This document shows positions 17,214-24,637 of a DNA stretch of 64,000 nt, piece after piece. A model generated the notes under the pieces. It did not search any database and was not told the origin of the DNA. It was given only the letters and a program-made list of their open reading frames with translations. The stretch spans positions 50,773 to 114,772 of the forward strand of contig CALXOW010000003.1 of NCBI GenBank assembly GCA_944390115.1, written 5' to 3'. The position numbers were made by a program, and so were the translations under genes. Each line of letters opens with the position of its first letter. Positions within the stretch are counted from its first letter, which is position 1. Source of the stretch: an uncultured Anaerobiospirillum sp. (GTDB taxonomy: Bacteria > Pseudomonadota > Gammaproteobacteria > Enterobacterales > Succinivibrionaceae).

Positions 17214-17621
17214 ATGATTGGTATTGTGGTCGTATCTCACAGCAGCAAGGTAGCCGAAGGCATTTGCGACATGGTTCAGCAAATTTCCGCCCGTGATGGC
17301 ACCAAGATGCCAATTTTCCCAGCAGGTGGTAATGCCCAAGGCGGCTTAGGCACCGACCCACAGCGTGTCTTAGACGCCATCAAGCGTGCTGACCAAGGCG
17401 AGGGCGTTGTTGTGTTAGCCGACTTAGGCTCGGGCGTTATCAGCTCGCAGGCCGCAATCGCTATGTTAGACGAGCCATTACGCTCGCGCGTAAAGATCGC
17501 TGATGCCCCTATTTTAGAGGGTGCTGTGGGCGCTGGCGTCGAGGCTGCCGCTGATGGTGAGAGCAGCTTAGACTTAGTTATCTCCACCGCTGAGGGTGCT
17601 CGTCAGCTGCACAAGAAGTAA
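17214..17621 (+). CDS. dhaM: DhaM-like PTS phosphotransfer subunit (EIIA-Man fold)
   Basis: A 135-residue protein matching the EIIA-type domain of DhaM, which takes phosphate from HPr and hands it to the ADP bound in DhaL for dihydroxyacetone phosphorylation. The active-site histidine is H9 in IVVVSHSSKVAEG, and the family words GTDPQRVLDAI, VVLADLGSGVISSQAA and APILEGAVGAGVEAA are all present. It is the single-domain form (no HPr or EI extension). AAGGAG precedes ATG 17214 with good spacing. No dhaK or dhaL is adjacent in this window, so it is an orphan here; the partners may be elsewhere. A strong terminator closes the gene. Confidence 0.88.
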   Translation: MIGIVVVSHSSKVAEGICDMVQQISARDGTKMPIFPAGGNAQGGLGTDPQRVLDAIKRADQGEGVVVLADLGSGVISSQAAIAMLDEPLRSRVKIADAPILEGAVGAGVEAAADGESSLDLVISTAEGARQLHKK

Positions 17622-17657
17622 AAGTTTAGCTTAGGCTTTTACGCAGCCATACGGCAC

Positions 17658-17692
17658 AAAAAGGGCTAGCAGATTTTCTGTTAGCCCTTTTT
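17658..17692 (+). terminator. Intrinsic terminator of the dhaM-like gene
   Basis: AAAAAGGGCTAGCAG and CTGTTAGCCCTTTTT pair across the loop ATTTT with one G-T pair, and end in a T-run. Confidence 0.85.
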
Positions 17693-17780
17693 GCTGCGCA
17701 CAGTACGCGGTTTTGGCTGCGCCCGGCATGCCTTTGGGGGCATGCCGTGCTCCCAGCGGGCACCCAAGGTGCCCTCAAGA

Positions 17781-18545
17781 TTAGTCCTTGTCCTTACCAG
17801 CCTTCTCTAAATTGAGGACGACATGAACCGAGGACGAAATGACGGTAGGCTCGATGCTGTAGGTGCTGACCACATTGCTCTCAGGGGCGGCGGCAGCTAA
17901 AGCCATCATGCGTGGAGCGGCGTTACGATAGACCGCGATGCCGTTGTTTTGGAAGGATAAGGTGCATGGAGTGCCCACCTTAACCCCAAAGCCATCGGCT
18001 AAGAGCTTGGCCTTGACCTTGGCATCTTCAATCGCCTTCTTGGCTGCTTCAAGCTCATACTTCTTGCGGTCAGATACCGTGTACTCATAGCCTGCAATCT
18101 GGTTGATACCAGCAGCAATAGCCATATCGTTGATCTTGCCAATTAAGGCAAAGTCGGTGAGCTTGATATCGACGTTACGACGGGCTTCATAGCCTTGCAG
18201 CTCTTGCTTCTTGAGCTTCTCGTTGTACTCGTAGCGTGGGAAGATATTGATCGAGTCGGCGACAAAGGCCTTGTCATCGAGCTTTAAAGCCTTAAAGGCG
18301 TCGGAAAAGGCCGTCACGGTCTTTTCGACTTCACGACGGGCCTCATCAGCGGTTGGCTTGATTGCGCTGACACTGTAGTTGAGGCGCACGCGATCAGGCA
18401 TGACCTTAACTTCACCTTCACCTACTACTTCAACCTTGGCTTTACCCACTTCACATCCTCCTAAGGCTGCTGCTTGTGCTTGCGTTACTCCCAGCATTGG
18501 TACCGCCAGAGCCAGCGCTAAGACAATTTTCTTGAAATTGGTCAT
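17781..18545 (-). CDS. Periplasmic SIMPL-domain (DUF541) protein, YggE-like
   Basis: A 254-residue exported protein. It starts MTNFKKIVLALALAVPML...AQAAA, a clear Sec signal peptide with cleavage after AQA, and the rest matches the SIMPL/DUF541 family (VVGEGEVKVMPDRVRLNYSV near the N-terminus, GYEARRNVDIKL in the middle, AAKKAIEDAKVKAKLLADGFGVKVG towards the end). E. coli YggE of this family lowers oxidative stress, but the molecular function is unclear. The frame runs upstream to 18743, but GAGG in front of ATG 18545 and the signal peptide fix the start. Two cysteines (C28-type and C220-type) might form a disulfide. Confidence 0.85.
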   Translation of the reverse strand: MTNFKKIVLALALAVPMLGVTQAQAAALGGCEVGKAKVEVVGEGEVKVMPDRVRLNYSVSAIKPTADEARREVEKTVTAFSDAFKALKLDDKAFVADSINIFPRYEYNEKLKKQELQGYEARRNVDIKLTDFALIGKINDMAIAAGINQIAGYEYTVSDRKKYELEAAKKAIEDAKVKAKLLADGFGVKVGTPCTLSFQNNGIAVYRNAAPRMMALAAAAPESNVVSTYSIEPTVISSSVHVVLNLEKAGKDKD

Positions 18546-18893
18546 ATCGATTACCTCGCAACAAATCCGGTAGTGGCACTGTGCAGTGCACCAAATGTTG
18601 GGCCCTGGATGCGGCATAGCTGGTGCGTACCATCGGTGTAGTACAGCCGGTGCGTACCACCGGTACAGAGTACCTTGTGCTGCGCACCTTGGGTCATAGG
18701 CTTGACCTGGTGCCATGCGCTCAGGGCGTGTCTTGAGTTCCATCTTAGGGCAAGATAATTAGGCTAGCCTTGGGACTGTCTTGAGCCAAACTTAGCGCTG
18801 CATCGGCGCTCAGGGTGCTAAGGCCGGGAAAAGGCTTGTTTTTGCCGGGCAGTCACGGCAAGATAGGGGCCCCATTCACCTTGAGGATACGTT

Positions 18894-20969
18894 ATGGCAG
18901 AGCAAAGCTTTTCCCATGATTACCACGCCGCTCCGGGGCGGGCGCTGGAGCTGTTAGCCCCAGCCAAAAACCTCGAGGTAGGTACAGCGGCCCTGCTGGC
19001 CGGAGCCGATGCTATCTACATTGGTGGCTCAGGCTTTGGTGCGCGGGCGGCGGCGGGCAACAGTATGGCCGATATCGCCTCCTTATGTACGCTCGCCCAT
19101 CGCTTGGGGGCACGCGTCTATCTCACCGTCAATACCTTGCTCTATGACGATGAGCTGACGCAGGTTGCGGCGATGCTCAAGGAGGCTCAAGCGGCGGGAG
19201 TCGATGCCTTAATTGTCCAGGACTTGGCGCTGCTGACGATGTCTGAAGTGCAGGGCTTTGAGCTGCATGCCAGCACCCAGATGAATATCAATAGCCTAGA
19301 TAAGATTGCGTGGTGTCGCGCGCTGGGTATGGCGCAGGTGGTGCTGCCGCGCGAGTTTTCACTGGAGCAAATCAGGCAGTGTACGCAGGCCTTCCCTCAG
19401 ACTCGCTTTGAGGTCTTTGTTTCAGGCGCGATGTGCGTGAGCGTCTCAGGTGAATGCTTTATCTCGGAGTACATGACTGGTCGTAGCGCCAATCGTGGTG
19501 CCTGTGCGCAAATCTGCCGCTTGCCGATGGAGCTCTACCATAAAGAAAGCACGGGAGATGCCCTCATTGCCTCAGGGCATTTGCTCTCGATGAAGGATAA
19601 TCTGCGCTTAACTGGGCTTGAGGCCTTAGTGGCCGCTGGCGCCAGCTCCTTTAAGATTGAGGGACGACTCAAAGAGCGTGACTACGTGGTCAACCAAGTC
19701 ACGGCTTTTCGCCAAAAGCTCGATGCCATCATTGCGCACAGTGCGGGTAAGTATCGCCGCGCGGCCTTGGGGGTAGCGCACGCTGCCTTTGTCCCTGATG
19801 TTACTAAGACCTTTAATCGCGGCTTTACCAGCGTCTATCTGCAAGGTGATAACAAGGATTTGGTCGACATCCGTACTCCAAAGAGCTTAGGCGAGCGCAT
19901 GGGCACGGTCGTCTCCATAGCCGGATTAACGGTGGGGCTTAAGCTCTCGGCTTCCGCGACCATCGCCAATGGTGATAGCTTTACCTTCTTTGATGCCAAG
20001 GGCGAGCTTACCGGCTTTCGCTGCAATAAGGTCAGTGCCGAAATGCCGCGCGGTAGTAAGGGCAAGAAAAATGTGGGTAAAAGATCTGACGGGCACAGCT
20101 CAGAGAGTAAGGGCAGCGTAAGTGCTGCCAAGGACGCCACGGTCTATTTGACCTTAGCGCAGGCTCTGCCTGCACTCAAGGTGGGCCAAACGCTCCAGCG
20201 CAATGTCGACAGCCTCTTTATCAAGGCCATCAACCAGCCTAAGGCTTTAAGTTGCAAAGTCATGCTCCATGCGACGTTAAGTGCTGATGCCCCAGGCCTG
20301 ACAGTACGTTTTACCGATGACTGGGGACGGACGGGAACGTCTCAAGCGCAGTGGTCTTCAGATGAAGGGGTACCGGTACTCAAGACCGAGGTGGCCTTAA
20401 GCAAGCTCAATAAGCTGGGCGATGAGCTCTTAAGCCTTAAGGAGACTCAGGTCGAACATGAGGAGTTGATGGGGCGCATGCCGCTCTCGGCTTTTAATGC
20501 CTTACGGCGCGAGGCTTTAGAGTGCTATCAAGCTCAGGCCGCGCTCACTTGGGCGCAAACTTCGGACTATTTAGATCCCAACAATCCGCGCCTGCCGTAT
20601 CAAGGCTTGCCTGAAAAGGTGCCAACCTTAGAGATGCTCAAGGCCGAGCTGCACGGCATCACTGAGCCTGATCTGCCGCCTGAGCAAACGGTGGCGGTCT
20701 TTACCGAGGCTAAGATTGATCGACGTCTGATTACCAATGCCCAAGCGCGTGCGTTCTTAACTGATGTTAACGGAGACTTACCGCCTGAGCCGAACAAACT
20801 CGTAGCTCACGCGGTTATGACCTGCCGTCATTGCTTGGTCAAGAGCCATGCGCGCTGCAAAAAGGATGGGGGCTCGACTAGCGGCTTCTACCTTAAGATC
20901 GGTAAACACCAATTTGATGTGGTCACCGATTGCCGCAAGTGCTACATGTACTTAGTGCCTAAGGCCTAA
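18894..20969 (+). CDS. rlhA: U32-family 23S rRNA C2501 hydroxylase RlhA-like
   Basis: A 691-residue U32 'peptidase'-family protein; E. coli RlhA (YdcP, 667 residues) adds the hydroxyl of 5-hydroxycytidine 2501 in 23S rRNA. The N-terminal TIM-like domain starts ELLAPAKNLEVGTAALLAGADAIYIGG. The U32 signature FVSGAMCVSVSGECFISEYMTGRSANRG with the cysteines thought to hold an iron-sulfur cluster lies near residues 180-205, and SFKIEGRLKERDYV follows. The C-terminal HCLVKSHARCKK...CRKCYMYLV is cysteine-rich as in RlhA. GAGG precedes ATG 18894. The segment near residue 390 carries a lysine-rich insertion (RGSKGKKNVGK). Confidence 0.85.
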   Translation: MAEQSFSHDYHAAPGRALELLAPAKNLEVGTAALLAGADAIYIGGSGFGARAAAGNSMADIASLCTLAHRLGARVYLTVNTLLYDDELTQVAAMLKEAQAAGVDALIVQDLALLTMSEVQGFELHASTQMNINSLDKIAWCRALGMAQVVLPREFSLEQIRQCTQAFPQTRFEVFVSGAMCVSVSGECFISEYMTGRSANRGACAQICRLPMELYHKESTGDALIASGHLLSMKDNLRLTGLEALVAAGASSFKIEGRLKERDYVVNQVTAFRQKLDAIIAHSAGKYRRAALGVAHAAFVPDVTKTFNRGFTSVYLQGDNKDLVDIRTPKSLGERMGTVVSIAGLTVGLKLSASATIANGDSFTFFDAKGELTGFRCNKVSAEMPRGSKGKKNVGKRSDGHSSESKGSVSAAKDATVYLTLAQALPALKVGQTLQRNVDSLFIKAINQPKALSCKVMLHATLSADAPGLTVRFTDDWGRTGTSQAQWSSDEGVPVLKTEVALSKLNKLGDELLSLKETQVEHEELMGRMPLSAFNALRREALECYQAQAALTWAQTSDYLDPNNPRLPYQGLPEKVPTLEMLKAELHGITEPDLPPEQTVAVFTEAKIDRRLITNAQARAFLTDVNGDLPPEPNKLVAHAVMTCRHCLVKSHARCKKDGGSTSGFYLKIGKHQFDVVTDCRKCYMYLVPKA

Positions 20970-20974
20970 CGACC

Positions 20975-21008
20975 ACGACCGCGCAGGCAAAGTAGTCTGC
21001 ACGGTCGT
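20975..21008. terminator. Hairpin between convergent rlhA and aldo/keto reductase genes
   Basis: ACGACCGCGCAG (20975-20986) and CTGCACGGTCGT (20997-21008) pair at 11 of 12 positions with a 10-base loop. There is no T-tract on either side, so termination is uncertain, but the place between convergent genes fits. Confidence 0.4.
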
Positions 21009-21074
21009 AAAGTCCAGCCCTCAAGGGGCGACTATGAAGTGTGAGCTCTGTACCTCTAGGGGATAGAGTAGCAC

Positions 21075-22175
21075 TTAGCGGCCAAAGTAGGCGGCGATTT
21101 CGTGCATACGTGCGATTTGGTCGCACTTGAATGGGCAGCGCTTGACGCAGTGACCACAGTCATTGCACTCACTGGCATGGTGCTCTAAGTTCAGATAGTG
21201 CTCGCGCGCTAAGTTATCGCCCATCAGCGCTAAGTCGTAATACTTGTTGATGAGGCCGACGTTGAGCTTCTTCGGGCACGGAGCGCAGTGGTTGCAGTAG
21301 ACGCAGCGCTTGAGGTTCGGGGCTTGCGTGGCGTGGGCCATGACCGCGCCATAGTCGAGCTCTTCCTCGCTGGCGGTAAAGAGCTTGAGGTAATCGTCGA
21401 GCTCTTCTACCTTGGCCGCACCAGCAATAGCAGTCACGACCGCTGGACGGTCTAACACGTACTTGAGGCATTGCACCACACTGAGCGCTACGCCAATCGG
21501 CGAGCTCTGCGCCTTGAGCAGCTGGCCACCGGCAAATGGCTTCATGACGCTGATCGCGACTTTCTTGGCCTCAGCTAAGCGATAGAGCTCCTCACGCTCA
21601 GAGGTCTCGCCTAAGGCGAGCTCACCGTCTTGCTGGAAGTCAAAGGCGGCGTTGAGGCTGAACATGAAGAGGTCAAAGCCACCTAACTCCAAGAGCTTGC
21701 GCGCAATGGCCGGGTTGTGGGTGGAAAAGCCTAAGTGGCGGATAATGCCTTGGGTCTTGAGGTCTTGGGCTAATTGGTAGATACCCTTAGTTAGGACATA
21801 ATCGAGATCCTTCTCCTCGTCGATGCAGTGGAGCATGCCAAAGTCGGTGTAGCCAATACCGGTAATCTCAAGCTCACGCATAAAGGTATCGCGGATCTTT
21901 TCGAGCTTGCGGCTAAAGGCGTAGTCGCCGTTCTTATAAGTGGCGCCTAAGTGCAGCTGGGTAAAGAAGGAGGAACGTGGAACCTCCGCAAACGGAGCCT
22001 CAAGCAGGGCATATGAGCCCTCATAGGCGCAGCACAGGTCAAAGTAGTTGATGCCGCGCTCCAAAGCGCCCGCAACTAAGCCGCTGACATCGTCCACTCC
22101 CGGCTTGGCAATACCTAGACCTAAGCCAATCACGCTGATTTGTTCATCGCCCTGAGGCAATTTGCGCATTTGCAT
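21075..22175 (-). CDS. Aldo/keto reductase with a C-terminal 4Fe-4S ferredoxin domain
   Basis: A 366-residue protein with an aldo/keto reductase TIM barrel (residues about 5-275: GLGLGIAKPG, GINYFDLCCAYEGS in place of the usual DTAxxYG, LGFSTHNP, ISVMKPFAGG) fused to a ferredoxin-like domain. The iron-sulfur ligands are CVYCNHCAPCPK and CNDCGHCVKRCPF, giving two 4Fe-4S clusters. Such fusions (COG1453 type) are common in anaerobes and are predicted oxidoreductases; the substrate is unknown. Several ATG/TTG choices exist; ATG 22175 (MQMRKLPQG) has GGAG eight bases before it. It is divergent from the methyltransferase operon. Confidence 0.85.
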   Translation of the reverse strand: MQMRKLPQGDEQISVIGLGLGIAKPGVDDVSGLVAGALERGINYFDLCCAYEGSYALLEAPFAEVPRSSFFTQLHLGATYKNGDYAFSRKLEKIRDTFMRELEITGIGYTDFGMLHCIDEEKDLDYVLTKGIYQLAQDLKTQGIIRHLGFSTHNPAIARKLLELGGFDLFMFSLNAAFDFQQDGELALGETSEREELYRLAEAKKVAISVMKPFAGGQLLKAQSSPIGVALSVVQCLKYVLDRPAVVTAIAGAAKVEELDDYLKLFTASEEELDYGAVMAHATQAPNLKRCVYCNHCAPCPKKLNVGLINKYYDLALMGDNLAREHYLNLEHHASECNDCGHCVKRCPFKCDQIARMHEIAAYFGR

Positions 22176-22307
22176 GATAACAATCTCCAAATCCTAACTT
22201 GCCCCACTATAGCGCGAAATATGATCCGAAGTGAGGCAGTGAGAGCCATAGGCAAAAAATGGAGAAAAGGACAGATCACCCATTTGCTCTGATGCCAGAT
22301 AATTTGT

Positions 22308-24182
22308 ATGCTGGCGCCCGCAAATGGAGAGAAGATTGTGCGCACAGATAAGCTGATATGTGAGGCCTTAAATTCAGCCCCCGCTCCGGCGCTGCCTGAG
22401 CTCTTGGCCGCCCGCCACCAAGCAGGCTTGGCGATTTTCGATGCTACGGGGCGCTATCGGCCAAGTGATGAGCCTTACCTCAATTGGCCCGGTAAAGCTC
22501 AAGCCTGGACTCAGGCTATCAGTCCTACTACGGCGCGCTGGGAAGAGAACTTGACGCAAGATGGGAACCATCTCTACCTTGAGGGCGATAACCTCTCTGT
22601 GCTCAAGCTCTTGCTGCCGCAGCTGCAAGGTAAGGTGCAAGTCGTTTACGCAGATCCACCTTATAACACGGGCAAGGACTTTGTTTACGCTGATAACTTC
22701 GTTTTAAGCTCCAGTGCTTATGAGCGCCGCTATGGCACGGCAGAGCGTTGCTACGGCGGCGCAGAGCCCTGTTCAGGTGCGGTTTCAGAGGCGGGGCGTT
22801 GGCATGCGCAGTGGTGCTCCTTTATTTATCCGCGCTTGCTGTTGGCTCGCGAGCTGATGGCTGAAAACGCCGTTATCTTCTTGTCCATTGATGACCATGA
22901 GTGCCACAACCTCAAGTTGATCTTAGATGAGGTCTTTGGCGCTGCGAACTTCGTCACTCAATTGGTGTGGCAGCGTGCCTATGCTGCTAAAAACGATACC
23001 AAGACAGTTCCGGTGAGCCACGACTATGTGCTGATGTATGCCAAGAACAAGACCTGCTGGGAAGAGGCAACTCAACCCAACCTCGGGCGGCAGCTCTTAC
23101 GACGTACCTTAGTTGGGGATAGCCAAGAAGGCACCCAAGAGCTCAAACGCCTCCTGCAAAAGGGCGTGTTCGATGGACCTAAGCCGGTACGCCTCATCAA
23201 GTACTTACTGGAGCTGGCCGGTGCGCCTAAGAACGGTATCGTGCTCGATTTCTTTGCTGGTTCAGCGACCACCGGTCAAGCGGTGCTCGAGCTTAACGCT
23301 GCCGATGGTGGTAGCCGCAGCTTTATCTTGGTGCAAGCTCCCGAGCCCTGTGCTGCTAAATCACCGGCATGTCGAGCTGGTTTTAGTGATATCGCCCAGA
23401 TTGGACTTGAGCGCCTGAACGCAGTCAGTGCCCAATTGCGAGCCTCGTCGGGCTTTCCAAGGTCAACTGCCTTGCTTGTGAACAAGTTTGATCATAATAA
23501 AGATGCTGTTGGGGGGGGGGGTATAGATCAAAATATATCTGTTAATAATTATGTTGGGCTGCCTAAACTGGGCATCAGGGTAGTGCACATCACGTCCGCT
23601 CCTAATCCTTCTAATGAATCCGAGCTCACTTTCAGGCCAGTAGAGCGTTACGAACTCTGCCTCCCCAATGCTGAAATGGCCCAGCCCCATATGTTCGCGA
23701 CAGGATTACAACTGGCCTATTGGGCATTGTCTGAGAAGGACGTGCACACGCTAAATGCGCAGCTGAGTACCATCAAGGCGCACTTGCTCAATCGCGGTGT
23801 ATGCTACCTACATTGTCCCAACGCTCAGGTTCTGGCGTGCGCGCATATTTGTGCTGATAACGTGCTGGGCGCAGATAATTTCATTGCGACCTTGGTCGAT
23901 GCCTCGCAGACGCAAATGCCATCCCAAGGACGCCGAGGGCGCAACCAAGCTGTTCCGCAAGAGCAGCTTGCTTACATCTTAATGTTAGCGCCTTTAAGCT
24001 TGGCCGTTTGCCTAGGACTGCGGCAGCCGATGGTCGTTCCCGCAATTACGACAATGACCCACGTGGCCCCTGGACCTCGGGCGACCTCTCGGTTAAGACT
24101 TATAAAGCTGAGTGCGATTATCCCATTACTACACCTTCAGGACGGGTGGTTAATCCGCCGCCGGGCTTATGCTGGCGCCTGA
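22308..24182 (+). CDS. Mod1: type III DNA-adenine methyltransferase lacking its recognition block, fused to a second Mod-like segment
   Basis: A beta-class N6-adenine methyltransferase: the region SWPGK-like, YLEGDNLSVLKLL, then DPPYNTG (motif IV, 116-122) precedes FFAGSATTGQAV (motif I, about 315-326). In ordinary type III Mod proteins roughly 100-130 residues of target recognition separate HDYVLMYAK from VGxxQE; here the two words are joined by only about 20 residues, so the recognition block is missing. After motif I comes an 11-G tract in frame, then a C-terminal domain (LGIRVVHI) that runs into a second Mod-like stretch (CYLHCPN..ICADNVLGADNFIATLV). From about 23990 the homology moves to another frame (next entry). 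The start may also be GTG 22338, which has GGAGAG before it. Last 60 residues in this frame look like out-of-frame translation. Confidence 0.8.
   Translation: MLAPANGEKIVRTDKLICEALNSAPAPALPELLAARHQAGLAIFDATGRYRPSDEPYLNWPGKAQAWTQAISPTTARWEENLTQDGNHLYLEGDNLSVLKLLLPQLQGKVQVVYADPPYNTGKDFVYADNFVLSSSAYERRYGTAERCYGGAEPCSGAVSEAGRWHAQWCSFIYPRLLLARELMAENAVIFLSIDDHECHNLKLILDEVFGAANFVTQLVWQRAYAAKNDTKTVPVSHDYVLMYAKNKTCWEEATQPNLGRQLLRRTLVGDSQEGTQELKRLLQKGVFDGPKPVRLIKYLLELAGAPKNGIVLDFFAGSATTGQAVLELNAADGGSRSFILVQAPEPCAAKSPACRAGFSDIAQIGLERLNAVSAQLRASSGFPRSTALLVNKFDHNKDAVGGGGIDQNISVNNYVGLPKLGIRVVHITSAPNPSNESELTFRPVERYELCLPNAEMAQPHMFATGLQLAYWALSEKDVHTLNAQLSTIKAHLLNRGVCYLHCPNAQVLACAHICADNVLGADNFIATLVDASQTQMPSQGRRGRNQAVPQEQLAYILMLAPLSLAVCLGLRQPMVVPAITTMTHVAPGPRATSRLRLIKLSAIIPLLHLQDGWLIRRRAYAGA
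23511..23521 (+). repeat. Poly-G tract G11 in Mod1
   Basis: Eleven consecutive G bases, read as four glycines in the current frame (AVGGGGID). Such tracts slip during replication and switch genes on and off. With 11 G the downstream C-terminal domain is in frame; 10 or 12 G would end the protein early. Confidence 0.9.
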
Positions 24183-24520
24183 CGCGTAAAGGCTTGGAGC
24201 GGGCGCTCAGCGAGCAGCGCATCTGGTTTGGTGCCAATGGTAATAATCGGCCGCGTCTTAAGCGCTTCTTAAGTGAGCTCAAGCACGAGGGCATGGTGCC
24301 TTTATCCTTGATTTTGCCTGAGAACTTGCAGGAGGCATCAAGCCCAGAACTAGGCCTGGCCACGCGCCTTATTCATATGGCCAATTTGGACCAAGCAAAG
24401 CACAGTGCGACCTGCTTGTTGTTAGGAGATAGGGAGCGTTGTGCCGTTATGGCACAAGTCTTATCAAGTAGCCAGGTTGCAACCCAATACCAGCCACAGA
24501 TCTTGTGGCCGCAGCACTAA
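24008..24520 (+). pseudogene. Target-recognition segment displaced behind Mod1, out of frame
   Basis: This frame encodes the recognition block absent from Mod1: PRTAAADGRSRNYDNDPRGPW, SVKTYKAECDYPITTPSGR, then RIWFGANGNNRPRLKRFLSEL, followed by a ruined motif I (CLLLGDRERCAVMAQ). It is closely related to Mod4 and Mod5. The matching upstream part lies in the Mod1 frame, so one base has been lost or two gained near 23990 (after YILMLA). This frame is closed upstream by TAA at 23876-23878, so changing the G-tract alone cannot restore it. It has no good start codon or ribosome-binding site of its own. It may be inactive in this copy or joined in other strains. Confidence 0.7.
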
Positions 24521-24637
24521 GAAAAGCATTTGCCAAAAGCCCAAATTGGCGTTAAATGCCGGAAGCATGGGGATTTGAGGAAGAGCTTCCGGCGCATAAT
24601 TGTGGTATCTTCCGGTCTCAGTCAATGAGGTCACGAT

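Noticed and set aside
23980-24010. Programmed -1 frameshift joining Mod1 to its recognition segment
   Set aside because: No X XXY YYZ slippery heptamer is present at the switch point (GCGCCTTTAAGC), and no stimulating stem directly after it. A plain indel is simpler.
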